A stretch of 64,000 nucleotides of DNA, from the NCBI RefSeq assembly GCF_019754945.1, contig NZ_JAEUWU010000005.1, positions 1 through 64,000 of the forward strand, given 5' to 3'. A program made the position numbers and the translations under genes. Under the pieces are notes generated by a model that did not search any database, was not told the origin of the DNA, and was given only the letters and a program-made list of their open reading frames with translations. This DNA comes from Corynebacterium pseudokroppenstedtii (GTDB lineage: Bacteria > Actinomycetota > Actinomycetes > Mycobacteriales > Mycobacteriaceae). Below, piece by piece: positions 1-7,261 of this stretch; positions within the stretch are counted from its first letter, which is position 1, and every line of letters starts with the position of its first letter.

Positions 1-75
1 GGCCAGGCCTCAGCATTTTATTATGGTGATCCCCTGGGCGAAATGCGCCTGGTAAGCAGAGTTTTTGAAATGTAA
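1..75 (+). CDS. tnpA: IS26 transposase, C-terminal fragment (runs off left edge)
   Basis: Frame 1 is open from the window edge to a TAA at 73-75 and encodes the end of an IS6-family DDE transposase (last residues ...GEMRLVSRVFEM). Only 24 residues are visible, beyond the catalytic DDE core. Identity rests on this C-terminus together with the adjoining IS26 terminal repeat. Confidence 0.85.
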   Translation, partial: GQASAFYYGDPLGEMRLVSRVFEM

Positions 76-127
76 GGCCTTTGAATAAGACAAAAGGCTG
101 CCTCATCGCTAACTTTGCAACAGTGCC
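1..127 (+). mobile_element. IS26 right end (partial)
   Basis: The segment matches the terminal part of IS26 as I know it: the C-terminal codons of the transposase, a short non-coding tail, and the 14-bp terminal inverted repeat TTTGCAACAGTGCC at 114-127. IS26 belongs to the IS6 family and is typical of Gram-negative resistance regions. It has cut into the Tn5393 tnpR gene, which resumes at 128. The rest of IS26 lies left of the window. Confidence 0.9.
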
Positions 128-449
128 CGCTCAGATCGACACCACGACTGCGTCCGGTCGCATGGTGTTCGGAATCTTCGCCACCTTGGCCGAGTTCGAG
201 CGGGATCTGATCCGAGAGCGCACCATGGCGGGTCTCGCCTCCGCGAGAGCGCGCGGTCGCAAGGGCGGACGAAAATTCGCGCTCACCAAAGCTCAGGTGC
301 GTCTCGCGCAAGCCGCCATGGCCCAGCGCGATACTTCAGTTTCCGATCTCTGCAAGGAACTCGGCATCGAGCGCGTCACTCTCTACCGATATGTCGGTCC
401 CAAAGGCGAGCTCAGAGACCATGGAAAGCATGTTCTCGGACTTACGTAG
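128..449 (+). pseudogene. tnpR: Tn5393 resolvase TnpR, 5'-truncated by IS26
   Basis: The fragment encodes the C-terminal part of a Tn3-family serine resolvase, with the helix region FATLAEFERDLIRERT and the C-terminal DNA-binding HTH (SVSDLCKELGIERVTLYRYV). The N-terminal catalytic domain with the active-site serine is absent because IS26 ends at 127, directly before the residual reading frame. An open frame happens to run from IS26 sequence (TTG at 81) into tnpR, but this would yield only a DNA-binding tail. The fragment cannot act as a resolvase. Its sequence matches the TnpR that precedes strA in Tn5393. Confidence 0.88.
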
Positions 450-514
450 CAACTCGTTTCTTTTCGCAGGTTGAGCCACCTCCGCGCTTCATCAGAAAAC
501 TGAAGGAACCTCCA

Positions 515-1318
515 TTGAATCGAACTAATATTTTTTTTGGTGAATCGCATTCTGACTGGTTGCCTGTCAGAGGCGGAGAATCTGGTGATTTTGTTTTTCG
601 ACGTGGTGACGGGCATGCCTTCGCGAAAATCGCACCTGCTTCCCGCCGCGGTGAGCTCGCTGGAGAGCGTGACCGCCTCATTTGGCTCAAAGGTCGAGGT
701 GTGGCTTGCCCCGAGGTGATCAACTGGCAGGAGGAACAGGAGGGTGCATGCTTGGTGATAACGGCAATTCCGGGAGTACCGGCGGCTGATCTGTCTGGAG
801 CGGATTTGCTCAAAGCGTGGCCGTCAATGGGGCAGCAACTTGGCGCTGTTCACAGCCTATCGGTTGATCAATGTCCGTTTGAGCGCAGGCTGTCGCGAAT
901 GTTCGGACGCGCCGTTGATGTGGTGTCCCGCAATGCCGTCAATCCCGACTTCTTACCGGACGAGGACAAGAGTACGCCGCAGCTCGATCTTTTGGCTCGT
1001 GTCGAACGAGAGCTACCGGTGCGGCTCGACCAAGAGCGCACCGATATGGTTGTTTGCCATGGTGATCCCTGCATGCCGAACTTCATGGTGGACCCTAAAA
1101 CTCTTCAATGCACGGGTCTGATCGACCTTGGGCGGCTCGGAACAGCAGATCGCTATGCCGATTTGGCACTCATGATTGCTAACGCCGAAGAGAACTGGGC
1201 AGCGCCAGATGAAGCAGAGCGCGCCTTCGCTGTCCTATTCAATGTATTGGGGATCGAAGCCCCCGACCGCGAACGCCTTGCCTTCTATCTGCGATTGGAC
1301 CCTCTGACTTGGGGTTGA
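515..1318 (+). CDS. strA: Aminoglycoside 3''-phosphotransferase APH(3'')-Ib
   Basis: StrA inactivates streptomycin by phosphorylating its 3''-hydroxyl with ATP in the cytoplasm. The 267-residue product has the length and sequence I recognise for APH(3'')-Ib. The aminoglycoside kinase catalytic loop is visible as VVCHGDPCMPNFMVD (about residues 188-202), followed by the metal-binding LIDLGRLG segment (DLG in place of DFG). The start is TTG, preceded by a purine-rich AAGGAA at 503-508. The stop overlaps the strB start (TGATG), so the two genes are translated as a pair. Codon use and origin are those of Tn5393, not of the host. Confidence 0.97.
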   Translation: MNRTNIFFGESHSDWLPVRGGESGDFVFRRGDGHAFAKIAPASRRGELAGERDRLIWLKGRGVACPEVINWQEEQEGACLVITAIPGVPAADLSGADLLKAWPSMGQQLGAVHSLSVDQCPFERRLSRMFGRAVDVVSRNAVNPDFLPDEDKSTPQLDLLARVERELPVRLDQERTDMVVCHGDPCMPNFMVDPKTLQCTGLIDLGRLGTADRYADLALMIANAEENWAAPDEAERAFAVLFNVLGIEAPDRERLAFYLRLDPLTWG

Positions 1319-2154
1319 TGTTCATGCCGCCTGTTTTTCCTGCTCATTGGCACGTTTCGCAACCTGTTCTCATTGCGGACACCTTTTCCAGCCTCGTTTG
1401 GAAAGTTTCATTGCCAGACGGGACTCCTGCAATCGTCAAGGGATTGAAACCTATAGAAGACATTGCTGATGAACTGCGCGGGGCCGACTATCTGGTATGG
1501 CGCAATGGGAGGGGAGCAGTCCGGTTGCTCGGTCGTGAGAACAATCTGATGTTGCTCGAATATGCCGGGGAGCGAATGCTCTCTCACATCGTTGCCGAGC
1601 ACGGCGACTACCAGGCGACCGAAATTGCAGCGGAACTAATGGCGAAGCTGTATGCCGCATCTGAGGAACCCCTGCCTTCTGCCCTTCTCCCGATCCGGGA
1701 TCGCTTTGCAGCTTTGTTTCAGCGGGCGCGCGATGATCAAAACGCAGGTTGTCAAACTGACTACGTCCACGCGGCGATTATAGCCGATCAAATGATGAGC
1801 AATGCCTCGGAACTGCGTGGGCTACATGGCGATCTGCATCATGAAAACATCATGTTCTCCAGTCGCGGCTGGCTGGTGATAGATCCCGTCGGTCTGGTCG
1901 GTGAAGTGGGCTTTGGCGCCGCCAATATGTTCTACGATCCGGCTGACAGAGACGACCTTTGTCTCGATCCTAGACGCATTGCACAGATGGCGGACGCATT
2001 CTCTCGTGCGCTGGACGTCGATCCGCGTCGCCTGCTCGACCAGGCGTACGCTTATGGGTGCCTTTCCGCAGCTTGGAACGCGGATGGAGAAGAGGAGCAA
2101 CGCGATCTAGCTATCGCGGCCGCGATCAAGCAGGTGCGACAGACGTCATACTAG
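1318..2154 (+). CDS. strB: Aminoglycoside 6-phosphotransferase APH(6)-Id
   Basis: StrB phosphorylates streptomycin at the 6-hydroxyl. I place the start at the ATG at 1318, which overlaps the strA stop and gives the canonical 278-residue protein beginning MFMPPVFPAHW. The kinase signature GLHGDLHHENIMF is near residues 170-182, followed by the LVIDPVG metal-binding loop. With strA it forms the standard strAB pair giving high-level streptomycin resistance. No frame disruption is visible, so both genes should be functional if transcribed. After the stop, the sequence runs straight into the Tn5393 end. Confidence 0.97.
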   Translation: MFMPPVFPAHWHVSQPVLIADTFSSLVWKVSLPDGTPAIVKGLKPIEDIADELRGADYLVWRNGRGAVRLLGRENNLMLLEYAGERMLSHIVAEHGDYQATEIAAELMAKLYAASEEPLPSALLPIRDRFAALFQRARDDQNAGCQTDYVHAAIIADQMMSNASELRGLHGDLHHENIMFSSRGWLVIDPVGLVGEVGFGAANMFYDPADRDDLCLDPRRIAQMADAFSRALDVDPRRLLDQAYAYGCLSAAWNADGEEEQRDLAIAAAIKQVRQTSY

Positions 2155-2260
2155 ATATCAAGCGACTTCTCCTATCCCCTGGGAACACATCAATCTTACC
2201 GGAGAATATCGTTGGCCAAAGCCTTAGCGTAGGATTTCGCCCTCTCCCGCAAACGACCCC

Positions 2261-2358
2261 ATCTTTGCGGCGATCGTGGCCGGATAGCCGTCTTCGACAA
2301 TCAGCCGAGCTAACCGGAGACGGGCACGAGGAGTGAGAAGAGCGTTCGGATGGGTCAT
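2261..2358 (-). pseudogene. Transposase N-terminal fragment, cut by Tn5393
   Basis: Thirty-two codons starting at ATG 2358 encode MTHPNALLTPRARLRLARLI... and end abruptly at the Tn5393 boundary. The peptide resembles the start of an IS481-type transposase with its N-terminal HTH, as carried by Tn5564-like units; this assignment is from memory and moderately sure. The ATG overlaps the cmx stop (ATGA), so in the parent transposon cmx and the transposase were translationally coupled. The fragment is non-functional. Confidence 0.6.
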
Positions 2359-3533
2359 CAATTGGCCTCCGCCGCGGTCTTCGTAAGCGCGCGTCTGGTG
2401 AGAAGCATGATGACGAGAGCGATCGCTGTCAGCACCGAAGCGACCCAAACCGGCGCGAGCAGCCCCAGCCCGGTCGCGAGCCCGAGCGCACCAAGCACGG
2501 GCCCCGCTGCAGCTCCGATATTCAATGCTGCGGTTGCGTACGAACCGCCCATCGTTGGCGCACCCGATGCTGCATACAGCACACGCGTGATCAGAGTACT
2601 GCCGACGCCGAACGACAGGAATCCCTGAACGAGGACGAGGACGATAAGCGCAACGGGATGAGATGCGACCACTGCCAACACGATCCAGCCTGTCAGCAAT
2701 AGCGGTCCGCCGACTGCGAGCACGAGGCCAGGTCGTTGATCTGATAGTCGTCCTGCGATCGTGACGCCAAGGAACGATCCGATGCCGAACATCACCAGCG
2801 CGACGGACACCCACGCTTCGGCCAAGCCCGCGGTCTCGGTCACGATGGGTGCCAGGAAGGTGAATGCCGCAAAGGTCCCTCCGTTGATCAGCGCTCCGAG
2901 TGCCATGGCCAGGATGAGCCGCGGCGTCGCCAACTGGCTGAGCTCGACACGGAGCCTTGGTGAGGTCGCGCTAGTCTCGCTCCGACCAACATTGTTCGTG
3001 ACGCCACGAATGACTCCAACGGCCGCGGGAATACAGAGGATGGCGATCGCCCAGAACGTCGTTCGCCAGCCCAGCGCTGTGCCGAGCAGTGCCCCGGCGG
3101 GGACGCCCACGACGGTTGCGATCGTCGTGCCGGAGAGCAGGATCGACAGTGCACGCCCCTTCTGGTTCGCTGGCACGAGGGTAGTGGCCGTGCTCAGTGC
3201 TACGGCGAGGAATCCTGCGTTTGCGAGAGCGCTGAGCACCCGGGTGATGAGCAGGAGAGAGAACACTGGTGTCATCGCTCCGATGACGTGGCTTCCCGCG
3301 AACACGAGAAGGCAAACGATCAATGTGAGCCGCGGTGGCCAACGGCGAGCGAATGCCGCCATCACTGGCGCGCCGACGACCGTACCGACTGCGAATGCGG
3401 AGGTCAGCAGGCCCGCAGTGCCGACCGAGACGTCAAGTTCGGTCGCGATCGCGGGGAGCAATCCCGCGAGCATGAATTCTGAAGTGCCCATGACGAAGAC
3501 CGCCAGGGCAAGCATGTAAAGGGCAAAAGGCAT
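2358..3533 (-). CDS. cmx: Chloramphenicol exporter Cmx (MFS)
   Basis: Cmx is a drug/proton antiporter of the major facilitator superfamily that pumps chloramphenicol out of the cell. The 391-residue protein has about 12 hydrophobic segments and the start MPFALYMLALAVFVMGTSEF seen in CmlA/Cmx-type exporters. The MFS loop motif between TM2 and TM3 appears in degenerate form (APVMAAFARRWPPR). Length and sequence agree with Cmx of the Corynebacterium transposon Tn5564. It is preceded by a short leader ORF and followed by an overlapping transposase start. The gene looks intact and is expected to confer chloramphenicol resistance. Confidence 0.93.
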   Translation of the reverse strand: MPFALYMLALAVFVMGTSEFMLAGLLPAIATELDVSVGTAGLLTSAFAVGTVVGAPVMAAFARRWPPRLTLIVCLLVFAGSHVIGAMTPVFSLLLITRVLSALANAGFLAVALSTATTLVPANQKGRALSILLSGTTIATVVGVPAGALLGTALGWRTTFWAIAILCIPAAVGVIRGVTNNVGRSETSATSPRLRVELSQLATPRLILAMALGALINGGTFAAFTFLAPIVTETAGLAEAWVSVALVMFGIGSFLGVTIAGRLSDQRPGLVLAVGGPLLLTGWIVLAVVASHPVALIVLVLVQGFLSFGVGSTLITRVLYAASGAPTMGGSYATAALNIGAAAGPVLGALGLATGLGLLAPVWVASVLTAIALVIMLLTRRALTKTAAEAN

Positions 3534-3554
3534 CGAGTACTCCGAGGTGTGAGA

Positions 3555-3608
3555 TCAAGAAATGGTTCTTCTTGTCACCACGGCCAGCGCCCCGGGTACG
3601 CCAGACAT
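3555..3608 (-). promoter_or_regulatory. Candidate attenuation leader peptide upstream of cmx
   Basis: A 17-codon ORF (MSGVPGALAVVTRRTIS) ends 21 nt before the cmx start. The short palindrome GAGTACTC lies over the cmx ribosome-binding region (CGGAG), and AAGAA...TTCTT can pair just before it. A perfect 7-bp stem with a 7-nt loop, CGCCCAC/GTGGGCG, lies at 3610-3630. Chloramphenicol-inducible translational attenuation by leader peptides is established for cmlA/cat genes. Its operation here is inferred from layout only. Confidence 0.45.
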
Positions 3609-3724
3609 ACGCCCACACAGATCGTGGGCGTCGTAACTAGTGGTTCAAGGGGCTGGCGGTGTGACCGACAACCCCTGACCTGTCTGATTCGGGACTCGAC
3701 ATGCCCCAAACTCTAACATGCCTT

Positions 3725-4565
3725 GGTGCTGTTGCAAAGTTGGGGCAGTAGGAAGACCGGCGTGGAATAATCAGGTCCATGGGCATCTTCTCCGGTCGGC
3801 AGTTCCCTCGTGAAATCATCCTGTGGGCGGTGCGGTGGTACTGCCGCTACGGCGTGAGCTATCGCGACCTCGAAGAGATGATGACCGAGCGGGGAGTGCC
3901 GGTCGATCACACCACGATCTACCGCTGGGTCCAGAAATATGCTCCTGAGCTGGATAAGAAGACCCGGTGGTATCGGCAAGTTCCTGACTGGCAGGCCAGG
4001 TCCTGGCGGGTGGATGAGACCTATATCCGGGTCGGGGGAAAGTGGTGCTACCTCTATCGGGCAATCACCGCAGGTGGCCAGACCCTGGACTTCTACCTCT
4101 CACCAAAACGCAACGTCGCGGCAGCGAAGCGTTTCCTGGCGAAGACGCTGCGGTCGAATAAATCGGCAGGCTATCCGCGGGTGATCAGCACCGACAAGGC
4201 CCCCTCACTCGCCAGGGCAATCTCTGAGCTGAAGGCGGAAGGCGTCTGTCCATCGACGGTCGAGCATCGTCGGGTGAAATACCTCAACAACGTCATTGAA
4301 GGCGATCATGGCCGGTTAAAGCGGATCCTGGGGCCGAAAGGAGCATTCAAAAACCAAACGTCTGCCTACCGGACGTTGAAAGGGATGGAAGCGATGCACT
4401 CATTGCGGAAGGGGCAGGGCACGATGTTTGCCTATGGTCACCCGAATCCGGATGCAGTGATTGTTAGCCGGGTATTCGAGACGGCCTGACAACACAGGCA
4501 CATAGCGTTGATCACACAATAAAAACGGAGCTTTCTTGGCTCCCGCCCCAAGTTGCAACAGCACC
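3725..4565 (+). mobile_element. IS1628-like insertion sequence (IS6 family)
   Basis: The 841-bp element is bounded by inverted repeats: GGTGCTGTTGCAA at the left end (from 3725) and its complement at the right end (to 4565). The match is good for about 13 bp and then continues imperfectly. It contains one transposase gene. The 8-bp flanks differ (CATGCCTT left, GCTTCGTT right), so there is no target-site duplication, which means a deletion or recombination happened next to it. IS1628 is known from Corynebacterium resistance plasmids. Confidence 0.85.
3779..4489 (+). CDS. tnp: IS6-family transposase (IS1628 type)
   Basis: The protein is a 236-residue DDE transposase. It has an N-terminal HTH region (YRDLEEMMTERGVPVDHTTIYRWV), a catalytic D in WRVDETYIRV, a second D in ISTDKAPSL, and the catalytic E in NNVIEGDHGRLK. 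It contains the WAVRWYCRY segment typical of IS6-family proteins such as the IS26 and IS6100 transposases. The length matches the IS1628 transposase as I recall it. The start ATG is 54 bp inside the left repeat. The gene appears intact, so this copy could still form cointegrates or drive IS-mediated deletions, which would fit the missing target duplication. Confidence 0.9.
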   Translation: MGIFSGRQFPREIILWAVRWYCRYGVSYRDLEEMMTERGVPVDHTTIYRWVQKYAPELDKKTRWYRQVPDWQARSWRVDETYIRVGGKWCYLYRAITAGGQTLDFYLSPKRNVAAAKRFLAKTLRSNKSAGYPRVISTDKAPSLARAISELKAEGVCPSTVEHRRVKYLNNVIEGDHGRLKRILGPKGAFKNQTSAYRTLKGMEAMHSLRKGQGTMFAYGHPNPDAVIVSRVFETA

Positions 4566-5557
4566 GCTTCGTTAACGCGCTCGGTCACACCCTCTAGCGA
4601 ATAGCTGCGGCCTAATTTCGAGCCGGCCTTAGCTGCTTTACGCTTTCGGGTACGCCCGGCCTTCGTGGTGTTCGTAAAATAGGCCTCCTCTCCGTCGTCA
4701 TCGACCAGGGCCACGGTTAACGACTCGCCCTCGGTCTTTGAGTTAGGCTGCCCTTTCAGGGACAGGTTGTAGTCGCCAGCAACCTCTAGCGCCTTGACCA
4801 GCGGGTCCTCAGCATCGGCTACTCGTTCATCAGCACACAGCGCGTCTATGCGCTTGCGAGCGAAATCAGCCCAGGTGATTGCTGTTAATTCATCCACGCC
4901 CAGGCCCGTCGAGTCGGTGGACTGGCCCTCTTTGCGTGCCCTGCGCTCGGCAGGAAGTAGCGATATTTCCGGCTTTATCGGCTTGCTTCCATTGCCTCCC
5001 TGCCGGCCTCCCGGCTTGCCCAGGACACGCATCCCCAACTCGCGCATCAACTCATCGTTGACGTTGCGCAACTTAAACCAGTTACGCATGTCCCTCGGCG
5101 CAGCCTTCTTTGTCTGCGGGTCGTGATTGGCAAAGACGATGTGGTTGTGGACGCAGCCGCTTTTACTGTCGGTGTGCGTGGCAACGGTAAACGGAACTCC
5201 CGTGCCTTTAGTCAGCCGCATCGCCAGCTCTGAACCGGCTGCATTAGCCCGAGCTACATCAGCCGGGTCATCCTTATCCAGCTCGTCTTTCGCCCACGAC
5301 TGGATATAAATAATTGCTTGGTCAGTGCGCTGAGCCGGAGCATAACGCTCCATCTCGTCCACACTGGCCTCCATGAAGTCCACTCCAGACCAGCGGCCAG
5401 ATGTCGCCGACGGCGAGAACGATTCAGCATTAGGTTGAACCGTGCATAAAGCATCAGCTCGCACCCGACCCTTGCGGGCATTGTCTGCCGTTCCGTAGAC
5501 GGCATACACCGTCGCCGCGCGGAGGTTCTGACTGTAGCTAATCTTGATTGTGGACAA
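4566..5557 (-). pseudogene. mobA: MobA-type relaxase, C-terminally truncated by IS1628
   Basis: The first 330 codons encode a relaxase of the MobA/MobL kind. The nickase metal-binding histidines are visible as H128 and the HNH pair H137/H139 (SGCVHNHIVFANHD), and candidate nicking tyrosines lie at Y8, Y17 and Y21. IS1628 joins at 4565, after which the frame reads 55 foreign codons to a stop at 4400. The nickase domain looks complete, while everything C-terminal (helicase, primase or coupling region) is lost. The gene overlaps the mobC end by about 20 bp. Relaxase activity may therefore survive, but full mobilization is doubtful. Confidence 0.75.
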
Positions 5558-5900
5558 AGTCTTTCACCTCCTGGCGGAGAGAATCGACTTTATCAGCGAT
5601 GCCTTCTACCAACTCGGACACCGATTCAGTCCCGTCGATATTGGCGCGCCGAGCCAGCTGGTTCAGATTGATGCCAATCCGACGCAGCTGCTCGTTCATC
5701 TCGTCCCACCGGCGCAGCGTCTCCGGGGCCAAACGCTTCTGCGTTAGCACGCTCTCCTCCTCTGCGAGGACATAGAGAGCTTCCCGGAACACGACTGCTT
5801 TTTGCACACCTGCGAACCGTGCGACCTCCTCGACAAATTTGTCCAAATCCTTGTCGAGGCGCACGGTTGTCCGCGAATATGTCGAGAACTTGTCTCGCAT
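5538..5900 (-). CDS. mobC: MobC-like relaxosome protein
   Basis: The protein has about 120 residues with an N-terminal ribbon-helix-helix-like stretch (TTVRLDKDLDKFVEEVARFAGV) and the motif RRIGINLNQLARRAN found in MobC relaxosome accessory proteins. Such proteins bind near oriT and help the relaxase open the nic site. I choose ATG 5900 because AGGAGG lies 5 nt upstream; a GTG at 5906 would sit inside that ribosome-binding site. The gene overlaps the relaxase start, consistent with one transcript. A large inverted repeat just upstream is a candidate oriT. Confidence 0.8.
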   Translation of the reverse strand: MRDKFSTYSRTTVRLDKDLDKFVEEVARFAGVQKAVVFREALYVLAEEESVLTQKRLAPETLRRWDEMNEQLRRIGINLNQLARRANIDGTESVSELVEGIADKVDSLRQEVKDFVHNQD

Positions 5901-5924
5901 ATCCACCTCCTACATTCCATACTT

Positions 5925-5970
5925 ACTGTGGCAGGGTGGCCCCGACTGCTGACGCAGCCAGGGCCACAGT
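5925..5970. repeat. Inverted repeat upstream of mobC, candidate oriT
   Basis: The 8-bp arms ACTGTGGC (5925-5932) and GCCACAGT (5963-5970) are perfect complements around a 30-nt spacer that itself contains GGTGGCCCC/GGGCC pairing. The repeat lies in the 252-bp gap between mobC and the acidic-protein gene, where an origin of transfer is usually found. It could instead be a terminator for the upstream small genes. Confidence 0.45.
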
Positions 5971-6152
5971 CTGTTAGTGAGGGTCACGCTTCTCCGGTGT
6001 CGGCCCCCTGAATCTGCTGCGCATCTTCAGGCGTACTCGCCACCGTCAAAGACGGCCCTCCCTAACAGGCGGCCAGCAAGCCACTCGGGCACCTCCGGTG
6101 CCTCGTGGCGCTGGCGAGGGAGATTCTCTCCCTCGACCCTCTGGCCCTACGC

Positions 6153-6671
6153 TCACTGACCGTAGTAGTCAGTTTGCTCCGGGCCTGCGGGGGATTCCTC
6201 CAGCTCTGGGGAGCCTTCGGAATCTGCCTCAGAGGCTTCGTCAGCCTCTTCGTATTCCCCGCCGTGGGAGTCCTCAGAACCCTCCGACTCCTCCGACTCT
6301 GTAGAGTCATCGGAGCCTTCATCGGCTTCTTCGTCCTCCGACTCCTCCGGCTCGGTAGAGCCTTCGGAATCGACTTCGGAGCCTTTATCAGCTCCTTCGT
6401 CCTCCCCGCGATGAGCGCCCTCGTCCTCCTCGGACGCTTCGCGGGAGGGGGCCACCTGTGCGCCGCATTCCACGAGCAGTTCCCAGACAGAACGGTCGAG
6501 AAATGCGGCCCATTTGCTCGACGGTTCATAAACGCAGGCGGCGAGAACTTTGCCTAACCTACGCTCAATTTCCTCGAACTCCGCAGCCAATTCGGCTTCC
6601 TCTCGCTTCTGCTTCTCCAGGCGAGCTTCAAACTTTTTTATCGCAGAAGCGGTCTGAGACTTCGTAATCAT
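6153..6671 (-). CDS. Plasmid-type acidic Ser/Glu-rich protein, unknown function
   Basis: I do not recognise a function. The N-terminal 55 or so residues form a charged, probably coiled-coil helix (AIKKFEARLEKQKREEAELAAEFEEIERRL). A short conserved-looking globular part containing DRSVWELLVECG follows. The remaining C-terminal half is a very acidic low-complexity tail of Glu, Asp, Ser and Gly. I choose ATG 6671, which overlaps the stop of the preceding gene (ATGA), over an upstream start at 6686. Its position between the replication-type gene and mobC suggests a role in plasmid maintenance or mobilization, but this is inference. The repetitive tail codons produce long false ORFs on the other strand. 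Confidence 0.7.
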   Translation of the reverse strand: MITKSQTASAIKKFEARLEKQKREEAELAAEFEEIERRLGKVLAACVYEPSSKWAAFLDRSVWELLVECGAQVAPSREASEEDEGAHRGEDEGADKGSEVDSEGSTEPEESEDEEADEGSDDSTESEESEGSEDSHGGEYEEADEASEADSEGSPELEESPAGPEQTDYYGQ

Positions 6672-7093
6672 AGTTCTGGTTCCCATCCTTTATCTGTGTC
6701 GTTTTCTTCTGGTTCATTCTGGAAAAGAGGGGCAAATCGCGGGTCTTTAACCGTGACGTTACGGGGCTTGCGCTCGGGCTGGCCCGGGGGATTGCCGTTG
6801 GGCTTGCCCTGCATTTTCCTGTCGCGTTCGTCAAGCTCTCGTGACAGCTGGTCTATTTCGGCATCGACCTTTTTCCTCTCCTCCCTAAGCTGCTCCAGGG
6901 ACACGCCCTCTGCGGGAGCGTGTTGGGCAAGATCCTCGAGAATCTCCTGGACGCGATTAGAACGACGAATGATGTCGGCGCAGTCTAGGCCGACTAAACC
7001 TGCGATAAGACCTTTTGCAGATTCCTCGGCTTCGTAGCGTTCCTTCGACCCGCCGCGAGGTGTCCGGGGTGGCTGCGGTGATTGTGGCTCCAT
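6668..7093 (-). CDS. Small mobilization/plasmid protein, unknown function
   Basis: This 141-residue hydrophilic protein has a helical, coiled-coil-like middle (SLEQLREERKKVDAEIDQLSRELDERDRK) and a proline-rich, basic C-terminus. A short hydrophobic stretch (GLIAGLVGLDCADII) is near residue 30. I choose ATG 7093 because AAAGGAG lies 7 nt upstream. Its stop overlaps the next gene's start (ATGA), so the two are coupled. No family is recognised. It lies downstream of the polymerase gene, separated by a strong hairpin, so it probably has its own promoter in the 7100-7260 gap. Confidence 0.65.
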   Translation of the reverse strand: MEPQSPQPPRTPRGGSKERYEAEESAKGLIAGLVGLDCADIIRRSNRVQEILEDLAQHAPAEGVSLEQLREERKKVDAEIDQLSRELDERDRKMQGKPNGNPPGQPERKPRNVTVKDPRFAPLFQNEPEENDTDKGWEPEL

Positions 7094-7129
7094 GGCCAAC
7101 TCCTTTCTTTAGGTTGCGGTATTTCGGTG

Positions 7130-7160
7130 CCATCGGGCACTTGGGTTAAGCGCCCGATGG
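7130..7160 (-). terminator. Hairpin downstream of the polymerase-fusion gene
   Basis: CCATCGGGC (7130-7138) and GCCCGATGG (7152-7160) form a perfect 9-bp stem with a 13-nt loop, 100 bp after the stop of the large polymerase gene on the minus strand. No clear T-run follows, so it could also be a protein-binding operator for the next operon. Confidence 0.5.
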
Positions 7161-7261
7161 TTCAAGGCTTCCCCGGGGTACTGTGTTTCCTGCGTTGTTA
7201 ACGTCTCTGTGACGATAAAAGTGCCTAGGGGAGGGCTGCGAGAGAGCTGCATGCAAACCGC

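Larger units (their letters stand above)
128..2260 (+). mobile_element. Tn5393 remnant carrying strA-strB
   Basis: The segment consists of a 5'-truncated resolvase gene, strA, strB, and then the end of Tn5393, whose terminal inverted repeat finishes with CGCAAACGACCCC at 2248-2260. The left side, with tnpA and the start of tnpR, has been replaced by IS26. With only one terminal repeat and no transposase, the unit can no longer transpose by itself. Its right end sits inside the start of another transposase gene next to cmx. Tn5393 is a Tn3-family transposon from Gram-negative bacteria, so this is imported DNA. Confidence 0.88.

Noticed and set aside
2761..3519. A 252-codon plus-strand frame opposite cmx
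   Set aside because: Its composition is that of an antisense reading of a membrane-protein gene; no start signal.
6105..6557. A 150-codon hydrophobic plus-strand frame
   Set aside because: It is the antisense of the acidic Glu/Asp/Ser tail, which automatically reads as Leu/Phe/Val-rich.
7130..7160. The hairpin as a CRISPR-like repeat or att site
   Set aside because: It occurs only once in the window and has the shape of a terminator or operator.
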